NCBI GenBank assembly: GCA_947174175.1
Contig: CAMWHW010000019.1
Coordinates: 1 to 9,670, forward strand
Source of the DNA: an uncultured Clostridia bacterium
Lineage (GTDB): Bacteria > Bacillota > Clostridia > Christensenellales > Borkfalkiaceae
Direction: 5' to 3'
Length of the DNA: 9,670 nt
Shown: one piece after another, positions 1 through 6,877 of the stretch
How the letters are laid out: the number at the start of each line of letters is the position of its first letter
Numbering within the stretch: the first letter of the stretch is position 1
The notes under the pieces: generated by a model
What the model saw: only the letters and a program-made list of their open reading frames with translations
What the model was told of the DNA's origin: nothing
The model's database searches: none
Program-made: the position numbers and the translations under genes

Positions 1-104
1 AAATTTTTTTGTGAAATTTTATTTTATTAATTCACAACAATTTTTGTGAAAAATTTTCATATTTTCAGCTTTGAGAGTAATAAAAGCTGATAGTTGATAT
101 AAGT
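1..104. other. AT-rich intergenic stretch downstream of spmB with repeated TTGTGAA half-sites
   Basis: No gene is visible here. The stretch holds three copies of a seven-base element: TTGTGAA at 9-15, its inverse TTCACAA at 31-37, and TTGTGAA again at 44-50. They can form two mutually exclusive hairpins. A separate inverted repeat, TCAGCTTT/AAAGCTGA, lies at about 66-91. None of these is followed by a clean U-tract on the minus strand, so I cannot call a standard terminator for spmB. The repeated element resembles a half-site of the redox regulator Rex, but the spacing of the halves is not the Rex operator spacing. The neighbouring gene to the left is outside the window, so any regulatory role is unproven. 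Confidence 0.4.
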
Positions 105-608
105 TTACATTATTCGGCATAAAAGGCAGGCAACAATCGTTGAAATGAAAGTTGCAAACAAAATGATTGCAATCGCCAGAGGACGGCGCTTTTTTTCACA
201 TTTAGCAAAATATACGACCGATATGTAAAACACCGTTTCGCTGGAACCGTACAGCACGCAGGCGCACCGCGCTATATAGCTGTCCGCGCCGTGCTCCGAA
301 ATTATCTGTGTAAGATAGGCAAGCGAGCCGCTGCCCGAAAAGGGTTTTATAAGAATGAGTTTGGAAAGCTCCGAAGGCACCCCCAGTACCGAAAAGACGG
401 GGGAAAGCGCCTTTGACATTGCGTCGGATAAATGCGAACGCTCGAACAGCTCGCACATAATAAAGGTGCAGGCAAGCAGGGGGATAAGCCCCATAACGAA
501 TTTAACGGCTTCGCCCGCCCCGCGCGAAAAGGACGAAAATACGTTCACCTTTTTAAACGCCGCGCATGCCAGCACGGCTATGAAAATAATCGGAATTACG
601 AACTGCAT
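105..608 (-). CDS. spmB: Spore maturation protein B (SpmB)
   Basis: This 167-residue polytopic membrane protein belongs to the nucleoside-recognition/Gate domain family. With SpmA it is needed in Bacillus for proper dehydration and heat resistance of the spore core. The molecular activity (transport or gating) is not settled. Diagnostic stretches are KPFSGSGSLA at residues 88-97 and GSSETVFYISVVYFA at 121-135, both characteristic of SpmB. Hydrophobic segments lie at about 1-18, 36-52, 119-136 and 143-164. The ATG at 606-608 is preceded by AAAAGGG four bases upstream. It lies inside the end of spmA (13-nt overlap), so translational coupling is likely. Length is close to, slightly below, the family norm. 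No clear terminator follows. Confidence 0.93.
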   Translation of the reverse strand: MQFVIPIIFIAVLACAAFKKVNVFSSFSRGAGEAVKFVMGLIPLLACTFIMCELFERSHLSDAMSKALSPVFSVLGVPSELSKLILIKPFSGSGSLAYLTQIISEHGADSYIARCACVLYGSSETVFYISVVYFAKCEKKRRPLAIAIILFATFISTIVACLLCRIM

Positions 609-1186
609 TTTGCCCTTTTGCCCTTTAACGCGCGCTTAGCCTTTATTCTGTTAAACGCTATATACAGCGCCGCGCCGGTGAACGTCGAAACGAAGGTCGC
701 TATAAGCGAGGGGATAGCAATATCGAACGCCGCCGTGCTTCCCGCCGCCGCGCGCAGCGCAATTACGGTGGTGGGTATAAGTTGTATGGACGTGGCGTTG
801 ATAATGAACAACAATTCCTGCGCGTAGTCGTTTTTATCCTTTTCCAGCGCGTTTACCGCCTTTACCGCGTAGGGGGTTGCCGCGCCGCCTATGCCCAAAA
901 GGTTGCAGCTTATATTCATGGTTATGCTTTCAACCGCTTCCCTGTTTTTGGTTTTAAACAGCCGCGTGCATAAAGGCGATAAAAGCTTTGCGGCGCCCTG
1001 AGTTATGCGGCAGTCCTCGGCTACGGCGGAAAGTCCCATCCATACGACGTATATGCAAAACAGGGTAAGACAGCATTTTGCGGCGTTCATTCCGCCGTCC
1101 AGCATGGCGGGCAGAAAGTCGGCGGGAGCGGTAAAACACATAACCGCCGCCGACAGCAAAAAAATTGTCGTAAAAATGGCGTTCAT
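596..1186 (-). CDS. spmA: Spore maturation protein A (SpmA)
   Basis: SpmA is the membrane partner of SpmB in spore-core maturation. From the ATG at 1184-1186 it is 196 residues long, the usual family length. The signature NLLGIGGAATPYAVKA (residues 95-110) corresponds to the family's GLGNAATP segment, and TSIQLIPTTVIALR (132-145) is the second conserved block. An N-terminal hydrophobic segment occupies about residues 2-22, with further ones near 37-55 and 155-178. The frame stays open upstream to a TTG at 1229-1231, which would add 15 residues. I prefer the ATG because SpmA homologues begin directly with the hydrophobic segment. Neither start has a convincing Shine-Dalgarno sequence. The gene overlaps spmB and is divergent from metG. 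Confidence 0.92.
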   Translation of the reverse strand: MNAIFTTIFLLSAAVMCFTAPADFLPAMLDGGMNAAKCCLTLFCIYVVWMGLSAVAEDCRITQGAAKLLSPLCTRLFKTKNREAVESITMNISCNLLGIGGAATPYAVKAVNALEKDKNDYAQELLFIINATSIQLIPTTVIALRAAAGSTAAFDIAIPSLIATFVSTFTGAALYIAFNRIKAKRALKGKRAKCSS

Positions 1187-1231
1187 AAAGTAATAATATT
1201 TGTCCGCGTGTCCGAATATTCTATAAATCAA

Positions 1232-1260
1232 TTTACTTTTAGCTAAGTTTATGATATATT
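1232..1260 (+). promoter_or_regulatory. Candidate sigma-A promoter for metG
   Basis: TTTACT (1232-1237) and TATATT (1255-1260) are separated by 17 bases. They match the vegetative consensus at four and five of six positions. A start site about seven bases past the -10 box would fall near 1267, only about three bases before the metG ATG, so the transcript would be nearly leaderless. It overlaps the spmA promoter candidate on the other strand. Confidence 0.45.
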
Positions 1261-1273
1261 TTTATAGATATGA
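1246..1273 (-). promoter_or_regulatory. Candidate sigma-E-like promoter for spmA-spmB
   Basis: On the minus strand TCATATC (1267-1273) is followed by a 13-base spacer and CATAAACT (1246-1253). This resembles the Bacillus mother-cell sigma-E pattern (KMATATT, about 13-15 bases, CATACAnT), with one mismatch in the first box and one in the second. In B. subtilis spmA is in the sigma-E regulon, so the assignment fits. The -35 box overlaps the metG start codon. The region is AT-rich, so a chance match is possible. Confidence 0.4.
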
Positions 1274-3267
1274 AAAACGCATTTTATTTAACTTCCGCAA
1301 TAACCTACACGTCGGGCAAGCCGCATATCGGCAACACCTATGAAGTCATTCTGTGCGATGCAATCGCGCGCCTTAAACGCATGCAGGGCTATGACGTGAT
1401 TTTTCAGACGGGCACGGACGAGCACGGTCAGAAGGTGGAATTGAAAGCCGCCGACAAGGGCGTGACTCCCAAACAGTTTGTAGACGACGTCGCGGGCACT
1501 ATCAGGTCCATATGGGATATGATGAACGTATCCTACGACAAGTTTATCCGCACGACCGATACCGACCACGAAAAGCAGGTTGCGAAAATTTTCAAGAAGT
1601 TTTACGACCAGGGCGATATCTACAAATCGTCCTACGAAGGGCTGTACTGCACGCCGTGCGAAAGCTTCTGGACGGAGAGCCAGCTTGTGGACGGCAAGTG
1701 TCCAGACTGCGGCAGAGAGGTAAAGCCCGCCAAGGAAGAGGCTTACTTCTTCAAGATGGGCAAGTACGCCGACAGACTGATTAAACATATAATAACCCAC
1801 CCCGAATTTATTCAGCCCGTTGCCAGAAAGAACGAGATGATGAACAACTTCCTTCTTGCGGACGAGTTCGTAGGCAAGAGCGACGAGGAGCTTTTAAAGG
1901 CGGTTGAAAGCGGCACGTTAAAGACCAAGTTGCAGGACCTGTGCGTTTCGCGCACGTCGTTCAAGTGGGGCATACCCGTCGACTTTGACAGCCGCCACGT
2001 TGTGTACGTCTGGCTGGACGCGCTGACTAACTATATCACGGGTCTGGGCTACGACGTTGACAGCCCCTCGCAAAAATATAAAGATTTCTGGGTTGAGCCC
2101 GTGCATATCGTGGGCAAGGACATAGTAAGATTCCACACCATATACTGGCCTATCTTTTTGATGGCGCTGGGCGAACCGCTGCCTAAGACGGTTTTCGGGC
2201 ACACCTGGCTGTTGCAGGGCGGCGACAAGATGTCCAAGTCCAAGGGCAACGTTATGTATGCGGACGACCTCGTTTCGGTGTTCGGCGTGGACGCAGTGCG
2301 CTACTTCGTTCTGCACGAAATGCCTTACAATTCGGACGGCATTATTACCTGGGAACTTATGTGCGAGAGGATAAATTCCGACCTTGCAAACGTGCTGGGC
2401 AACCTAGTTAAGCGCACCGTTTCGATGACCAATAAGTACTTCGGCGGCAAGGTTGCGCCCACGGGCGTGAGCGAGAGCGTGGACGGTCAGCTTGTCGATA
2501 CGGTATGCTTGGTAAAGCATAAAATGAAAGCGGCAATGGACGAGTACAAGATTGCCGACGCGCTTGACGAGATATGGGCGCTGTTCAGAAGGGCGAACAA
2601 GTATATCGACGAAACCGCACCCTGGGTGCTTGCCAAGGACGAAAGTAAAGCACCCCGTTTGCAGCAGGTTATGTACAACCTCTGCGAGGCGATTGCAATA
2701 GGCGCGAACATTATTAAGCCCTTTATGCCCGAAACGTGCGCAACCATTTTAAAGGAGCTTGGCACGGACGAAAGGGAGTACGAAAAACTGGATAAATTCG
2801 GTTTAACCCCCGAATATTGCGTGACTAACGAGCCGAAAACGCTGTTCGAGCGCGTGAATTTCGAAGATATCAAGGAAAAGATAGAAAGCATTTCCGCCGC
2901 ACAGATGGCGGAAGCCGCGCCCGCCAAGGAAGAGGAGGAAGTGCCTCAAATCACCATAGACGACTTCTTTAAGGTGCGTATGCAGGTGGGTTTGGTCACC
3001 GCGTGCGAGGCGGTTAAAAAGAGTAAGCTGCTGCACGAAACCATTAAGGTCGGCAACAGAACGCTGTCCGTTTTAAGCGGCATTGCAAAGTATTACACGC
3101 CCGAGGAAATGGTGGGCAAAAAGGTAATCGTCGTCACCAATCTGCCGCCCAGAGAGATGAAGGGGCTTCTTTCCGAAGGTATGATTATCTGCGCGGAGGG
3201 ACCCGGCGGAACACTTTCTGTCGTTTCTCCCGAAAAGGACTTGCCCGACGGCAGTTTGTTATCGTAA
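1270..3267 (+). CDS. metG: Methionyl-tRNA synthetase with C-terminal tRNA-binding domain
   Basis: This cytoplasmic class I synthetase joins methionine to tRNA-Met using ATP. The 665-residue length matches the long Firmicute form. The ATP-binding signature appears as HIGN at residues 19-22 and KMSKS at 320-324. A zinc-knuckle insertion carries C127, C130, C144 and C147 (two CxxC pairs). The anticodon-binding helical domain follows, then an alanine/glutamate-rich linker near 538-557. The C-terminal Trbp111/EMAP-type OB-fold starts near ITIDDF (561-566) and includes SGIAKYYTPEEMVGKKV, which dimerises the enzyme and helps bind tRNA. The ATG matches the usual N-terminus (FYLTS...GKPHIG), yet no Shine-Dalgarno sequence precedes it. 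The stop overlaps the tatD start by one base. Confidence 0.98.
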   Translation: MKNAFYLTSAITYTSGKPHIGNTYEVILCDAIARLKRMQGYDVIFQTGTDEHGQKVELKAADKGVTPKQFVDDVAGTIRSIWDMMNVSYDKFIRTTDTDHEKQVAKIFKKFYDQGDIYKSSYEGLYCTPCESFWTESQLVDGKCPDCGREVKPAKEEAYFFKMGKYADRLIKHIITHPEFIQPVARKNEMMNNFLLADEFVGKSDEELLKAVESGTLKTKLQDLCVSRTSFKWGIPVDFDSRHVVYVWLDALTNYITGLGYDVDSPSQKYKDFWVEPVHIVGKDIVRFHTIYWPIFLMALGEPLPKTVFGHTWLLQGGDKMSKSKGNVMYADDLVSVFGVDAVRYFVLHEMPYNSDGIITWELMCERINSDLANVLGNLVKRTVSMTNKYFGGKVAPTGVSESVDGQLVDTVCLVKHKMKAAMDEYKIADALDEIWALFRRANKYIDETAPWVLAKDESKAPRLQQVMYNLCEAIAIGANIIKPFMPETCATILKELGTDEREYEKLDKFGLTPEYCVTNEPKTLFERVNFEDIKEKIESISAAQMAEAAPAKEEEEVPQITIDDFFKVRMQVGLVTACEAVKKSKLLHETIKVGNRTLSVLSGIAKYYTPEEMVGKKVIVVTNLPPREMKGLLSEGMIICAEGPGGTLSVVSPEKDLPDGSLLS

Positions 3268-4040
3268 TGTTTATCGACGTTCACTGTCATTTGGACCATG
3301 AAAATTACGGCGATATTTCCGCGCTTGTAAAAAGGTGCGCGGAGCATGGTGTGGCACGAATTATTACCGTCGGGTTCGACGTGCCGTCTTCGCGCCTCGC
3401 CGCGGAAATTGCGGAAGCGCACGAAAGCGTTTACTTCACCGCGGGTTTTCACCCCACCGAGCTTTCGAAATATAAGGACGGCGATTTGAAAATTATATCC
3501 GATTTGTGCGCGCATCCAAAGTGCGTAGCTCTCGGCGAAATCGGGCTGGACTATCACTATCCCGACACGCAAAAGGAGTTACAGCGCGAAGTTTTTATTG
3601 CTCAGCTGGAACTTGCGGACAGCCTTAAAATGCCCGTTCAGATACATTCGCGCGACTGTGCCGAGGATATGCTGTGCCTGCTTTCGGAGAAAAAACACCT
3701 TCTTAAAAACGGCGCGCTTATGCACTGTTATTCCCATTCGGCGGAGATGGCGGAGGAGTTTTTAAAACTGGGTTTAAACTTTTCGTTCGGCGGCGCAAGC
3801 ACCTGGAAGAGCAATAAAAAGGCAAAGCGCACGCTTGCGATTTTGCCGCTTGAAAGTATCTTAACCGAGACGGACAGCCCGTATATGCCGCCTGCAAGCG
3901 CGTACGGAACTTTTCCCAACACGCCGCTTGCAATACCCGAAATTTGTAATTGCGTAGCGGATATTAAGGGGGTAACGCCCGAAACCGTGCAAAATACGGT
4001 TATGGAAAACGCGCGTAAGCTGTTTAAAAAACTCGGCTGA
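3267..4040 (+). CDS. tatD: TatD family metal-dependent deoxyribonuclease
   Basis: TatD proteins are TIM-barrel hydrolases of the amidohydrolase superfamily with metal-dependent DNase activity, linked in some bacteria to repair or DNA turnover. The 257 residues are the normal length. Metal ligands are visible in order: HxH at H6/H8 (VHCHLD), E91 in ALGEIGLDYHYP, H127 in QIHSRD, H153 in MHCYSHS and D203 in TETDSPY. The C-terminus (ENARKLFKKLG) is typical. The ATG overlaps the metG stop in TAATG and has no ribosome binding site of its own, so translation probably depends on metG. The metG-tatD pairing is common in Firmicutes. A terminator follows eight bases after the stop. Confidence 0.95.
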   Translation: MFIDVHCHLDHENYGDISALVKRCAEHGVARIITVGFDVPSSRLAAEIAEAHESVYFTAGFHPTELSKYKDGDLKIISDLCAHPKCVALGEIGLDYHYPDTQKELQREVFIAQLELADSLKMPVQIHSRDCAEDMLCLLSEKKHLLKNGALMHCYSHSAEMAEEFLKLGLNFSFGGASTWKSNKKAKRTLAILPLESILTETDSPYMPPASAYGTFPNTPLAIPEICNCVADIKGVTPETVQNTVMENARKLFKKLG

Positions 4041-4047
4041 AAAACCG

Positions 4048-4080
4048 AAAGCCGCGGCTTTAAACGCCACGGCTTTTTTA
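4048..4080 (+). terminator. Intrinsic terminator after metG-tatD
   Basis: The stem AAAGCCGCGG (4048-4057) pairs with CCACGGCTTT (4067-4076) with one C-A mismatch, around a nine-base loop. It runs into a T-tract at 4074-4079. It lies immediately after the tatD stop and separates this unit from rsmA. Confidence 0.85.
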
Positions 4081-4164
4081 ATCTTTTGTCTGGTATGCCC
4101 GCAAGTTAAACGCGGGGTACGCTACTTAGTATCTATATTTGCGCCGCGGTTATGCGCCGCGCGC

Positions 4165-4170
4165 GGAGGA
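4165..4170 (+). promoter_or_regulatory. Ribosome binding site that fixes the rsmA start
   Basis: GGAGGA lies five bases before the ATG at 4176 and is nearly a full anti-16S match. An in-frame ATG at 4152 lies upstream of it, so the later ATG is the better start. Confidence 0.85.
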
Positions 4171-4175
4171 AGTTT

Positions 4176-5015
4176 ATGGAAAAAGACGGACTTAAATCTA
4201 CGCTTGCCGGCAGCGGCTTTTCGTTCAAGAAAAAGTTTGGGCAGAACTTTATTTCCGATACCACACTTTTGGAACGCATAGTGCGCGGTGCGGGCGTGGA
4301 CAGCGATACGACCGTAATAGAAATAGGGTGCGGCGCGGGTACGCTCACGCGCGCGCTTGCGGGCTCTGCAAAAAAGGTTTACGGGTACGAGATTGACAAT
4401 ACGCTCCGCCCCGTGCTTTCAAAAACGCTTGCGGGACTGGATAACGTCGAAATAATTTTCAAGGACTTTATGCGCGTGCGCATAGACGAGCTGGAAAAAA
4501 CTTTGCCGCCCTATAAGGTGGTTGCAAATTTACCTTATTATATTACGACGCCCCTCATTATGGCGCTTGTGGAAAACTCGCGCAAGTGCTTATCTCTCAC
4601 GGTTATGGTGCAGGAGGAAGTTGCAATGCGGCTGTGCGCGCAGCCCGATACTCCCGACTACGGCGCGATTACCGCAAACGTGGCTCTGCGCGGGACGTGC
4701 TCGATACTCGAAAAGGTGGGCAGGGAGCGCTTTACGCCCAGCCCCAACGTGGACAGCGCGGTAGTGCGTATAGACCTCTGCGAACGCCGTCTGGACGTCG
4801 AGGATACAGAGCTTTATAAAAAGACCGTGCGCGCCGCCTTTTCCGCGCGCCGCAAGACTTTGGAAAACAATCTGGTAAACGCCTTTTCGCTGACGCGGGA
4901 GCAGGCTAAAAGTGCGATAGCCGCCTGCAACCTTGCCGAAGGAATAAGGGGCGAAGCGCTCTCTCCCGAGCAGTTTGCCGCCCTTTCCGGGCAGCTGAAA
5001 GTAACGCTTTCGTAA
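4176..5015 (+). CDS. rsmA: 16S rRNA (adenine(1518)-N6/adenine(1519)-N6)-dimethyltransferase
   Basis: RsmA (KsgA) dimethylates two adjacent adenines in the 3' hairpin of 16S rRNA with S-adenosylmethionine, late in 30S assembly. Its loss confers kasugamycin resistance. From the ATG at 4176 the protein has 279 residues. Visible motifs are FGQNFISD (21-28), the SAM-binding EIGCGAG (49-55), an acidic residue in YEID near 71-74, and the catalytic NLPYY (118-122) followed by ITTP. FTPSPNVDSAVVR is the conserved block before the C-terminal helical domain, and AAFSARRKTLENNL lies within that domain. No convincing vegetative promoter was found in 4081-4164. Genes that often precede rsmA (rnmV, yabE) are missing here. 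A terminator follows. Confidence 0.97.
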   Translation: MEKDGLKSTLAGSGFSFKKKFGQNFISDTTLLERIVRGAGVDSDTTVIEIGCGAGTLTRALAGSAKKVYGYEIDNTLRPVLSKTLAGLDNVEIIFKDFMRVRIDELEKTLPPYKVVANLPYYITTPLIMALVENSRKCLSLTVMVQEEVAMRLCAQPDTPDYGAITANVALRGTCSILEKVGRERFTPSPNVDSAVVRIDLCERRLDVEDTELYKKTVRAAFSARRKTLENNLVNAFSLTREQAKSAIAACNLAEGIRGEALSPEQFAALSGQLKVTLS

Positions 5016-5041
5016 CCCGAATCATATACTGTAAAAAAATT

Positions 5042-5076
5042 GCGGCCGAAAATTTTCATTCGGTCGTCTTTTTTTG
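5042..5076 (+). terminator. Intrinsic terminator after rsmA
   Basis: GCGGCCGAA (5042-5050) pairs with TTCGGTCGT (5059-5067) through nine pairs, two of them G-U, with an eight-base loop. Seven T follow at 5069-5075. It isolates rsmA from the SpoIVF locus. Confidence 0.85.
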
Positions 5077-5165
5077 TTCTTAAATGCTTGTCCACTGCGT
5101 ATATTTAGGATAGGGTAAGCAAGGGGCTTAACCCGAAAACGGTTAAATGTAAAGGAGTACGAACT

Positions 5166-5912
5166 ATGAATGAAGGCTTGGAATACGCACAAATGTTGGA
5201 AATACCCGTCAGCACCGTCAACGTCGTTAAAAAGAAGAGCTTGTTTGCGCGCAAGGCGAAGCCTGCGGACGATCTGAAAGATATGGTGGTCGACAGCGTG
5301 AACGAACGCGTCGGCGACGCGACCGCAATCTATCCCCAGGAAAATATCGGCTACGTGCAGACCGAGGACCTCACCGCGCCCGTCAAGGAAAAGAAGAAGA
5401 TGGGCACCGCAGGCAAGATTATAATGGCGGAAGCGGCTGCGGCGTGCCTTATTGCGGCGGGAATATTTTTGACCAACGTATTCGTGCCCAACACGGCAAT
5501 AAACACCTTTATGGGCAGCCTTACCGCAGTTAAGCAGAAGGAAGCCGATTATAAGGACTTCACGCTTACCTCGGTTATAAGCGACCTTTCCGAAGCGGAA
5601 ATAGCAGTCACCGACGACGGCGTTATCCACTTCACGCAGAAGGCTACCGTATATCCCGTATGCGACGGCGAGATTTCGTCCGTCACCGAACAGGACGGTC
5701 TTTACACGGTTAAAATCGCGCATACCTCGCAGTTTTGCAGCGTAATTACCGGTCTTGATACCGTGTACGCTTCCGTGGGCGAGGAAGTTAAAGCCAACCT
5801 GCCTTTCGCTTACTCCAAGGGCGAAAACGAGGTCCGCGTAAGTATGTACGACGGCGAGACTTTATTAAACTGCTACACGCTGTCAGGCGCGGTGCCCGTC
5901 TGGAATTCGTGA
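5166..5912 (+). CDS. spoIVFA: SpoIVFA-like single-pass membrane protein with degenerate LytM/M23 domain
   Basis: The 248-residue protein has a cytoplasmic-type N-terminus with basic patches (KKK at 22-24, KEKKK at 74-78). One membrane segment follows at about 83-105, then an exported C-terminal domain. Residues about 152-236 read like a LytM/M23 fold: PVCDGEISSV, LYTVKIAHTSQF, GLDTVYASVGEEVK, then a short FAYS strand. The HLH zinc-ligand motif of active M23 enzymes is replaced by VRVSMY, so peptidase activity is unlikely. This matches Bacillus SpoIVFA, which anchors and restrains SpoIVFB together with BofA. The gene has AAAGGAG eight bases before its ATG and overlaps spoIVFB by four bases. 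A weak -10-like TATATT lies at 5100-5105, and I saw no clear sigma-E promoter. Cysteines at 166, 191 and 236 lie on the exported side. The symbol rests on architecture and position, not on close sequence recognition. Confidence 0.65.
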   Translation: MNEGLEYAQMLEIPVSTVNVVKKKSLFARKAKPADDLKDMVVDSVNERVGDATAIYPQENIGYVQTEDLTAPVKEKKKMGTAGKIIMAEAAAACLIAAGIFLTNVFVPNTAINTFMGSLTAVKQKEADYKDFTLTSVISDLSEAEIAVTDDGVIHFTQKATVYPVCDGEISSVTEQDGLYTVKIAHTSQFCSVITGLDTVYASVGEEVKANLPFAYSKGENEVRVSMYDGETLLNCYTLSGAVPVWNS

Positions 5913-6877
5913 AGGTAAAAATACATCCGCTGTTCTTTGCGACCATGTTGTTTTGTGCGCTGTTCGGCGGTCTGCCGTCGGCGCTCATTTGCCTTGTGAC
6001 CGCACTCATGCACGAGAGCGGTCACATTTTTTGCGCCGCAAGAATGGGCTTTAAGTGCGAAACGGTTAAGATTATGCCGTACGGCGCCGCGGCTATGTGC
6101 GACGTGGAGGGCATTCGCGCGGGGGATGAAATACGCCTTGCGCTTGCCGGTCCCTTGGTCAACGCGGCGGTGTGCGTTGCGCTTGCCGGGCTGTGGTGGT
6201 TTTTTCCCGAAAGCTACGCTTACACCGATACTATTATGCGGGCAAACGTTGCAATGCTTGCCGTAAACCTGCTTCCCGCGTATCCGCTGGACGGCGGCAG
6301 AGTGGCTGGGTGCGTGCTTGCAAAGCTGTTCAAAAAGCGCACGGCTTTAATAATTTTAAAGGTAATAGCCTCGCTGTGTGCGGCGGCTCTTTTCGTCGCG
6401 TTCTTCTTTTCGGGCTATAACCCGACGATTATAATGTTTTCGCTTTTCCTCGTATGTTCGGCAATAGAAAAAGCCCCCTCGGCGGAGCTTATCAACTTCT
6501 CGTCGGAAGGCAAGCTCAGAAGGGGGATAGAGGTCAAGTACGTTTTGTGCGATAAAGAACTGACTTACAAGGACGCGTTCAAGCGGCTGGACGACAAGCG
6601 CTATTTAGTGCTGCAACTGTACGATAACGGCGTTGCCGACGAAATCACGCAGGACGAACTTTACGCCCAGGCGGGGGAACATTCCTTTTACGATAAGGTG
6701 TTCGACGACGGGGCGGCAAGCGGTGCGGATGAGGAGTGGCTTACGGGCGGTGAGGACTACTTTTCCAGGAAAGATTTGGAAAACAGTTCAACCGGCACTT
6801 TGCCTTCAACCACCGATTTGACGCATTCAACGCCAAGCGAAATCGCGTCGTCCACCGCACCCGAAAGCGAGCGGTAA
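5909..6877 (+). CDS. spoIVFB: SpoIVFB-type intramembrane zinc metalloprotease (site-2 protease)
   Basis: SpoIVFB cuts pro-sigma-K in the membrane around the forespore, releasing the late mother-cell sigma factor. The zinc-binding HESGH is at residues 35-39, with E36 as the catalytic residue. The third ligand lies in NLLPAYPLDGGR (120-131), with D128. Membrane segments lie near 7-32, 76-99, 110-125, 146-168 and 170-186. Residues about 190-260 are a soluble tail comparable to the CBS-like domain of SpoIVFB, but it looks incomplete. Residues 283-322 are serine/threonine-rich and are encoded opposite the end of the convergent gene. The start is a GTG inside the stop of the previous gene (GTGA), with no strong ribosome site, which implies coupling. 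At 322 residues it is slightly longer than the Bacillus protein. No terminator is visible after it. Confidence 0.9.
   Translation: MKVKIHPLFFATMLFCALFGGLPSALICLVTALMHESGHIFCAARMGFKCETVKIMPYGAAAMCDVEGIRAGDEIRLALAGPLVNAAVCVALAGLWWFFPESYAYTDTIMRANVAMLAVNLLPAYPLDGGRVAGCVLAKLFKKRTALIILKVIASLCAAALFVAFFFSGYNPTIIMFSLFLVCSAIEKAPSAELINFSSEGKLRRGIEVKYVLCDKELTYKDAFKRLDDKRYLVLQLYDNGVADEITQDELYAQAGEHSFYDKVFDDGAASGADEEWLTGGEDYFSRKDLENSSTGTLPSTTDLTHSTPSEIASSTAPESER

Noticed and set aside
355..827. Plus-strand open frames opposite spmB and spmA
   Set aside because: They are antisense shadows of clearly recognisable SpmA/SpmB sequences and have no ribosome sites or family resemblance.
1187..1231. A 15-residue N-terminal extension of SpmA from a TTG
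   Set aside because: Family members start at the hydrophobic segment encoded from the ATG at 1184-1186, which gives the normal 196-residue length. The TTG has no ribosome site.
1288..2316. Long open frames antisense to metG
   Set aside because: They mirror a strongly conserved gene, show no recognisable domain, and arise from GC-rich codon use.
4141..4164. GCGCCGCG direct repeat upstream of rsmA as a regulatory element
   Set aside because: Two short copies in GC-rich sequence with no palindrome or stable hairpin. Chance is sufficient.
4152..4175. An earlier ATG for rsmA
   Set aside because: The GGAGGA ribosome site lies downstream of this ATG and correctly positions the ATG at 4176. The eight extra residues (MRRARRKF) read through the ribosome site itself.
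5088..5116. Sigma-A promoter TTGTCC-17-TAGGGT upstream of the SpoIVFA-like gene
   Set aside because: The -10 box matches at only three of six positions. A nearby TATATT has no good -35 partner, and no sigma-E -10 box was found.
5166..5912. Active M23 endopeptidase
   Set aside because: The conserved HLH ligand motif is replaced by VRVSMY and other zinc ligands are not visible, so only the fold is suggested.
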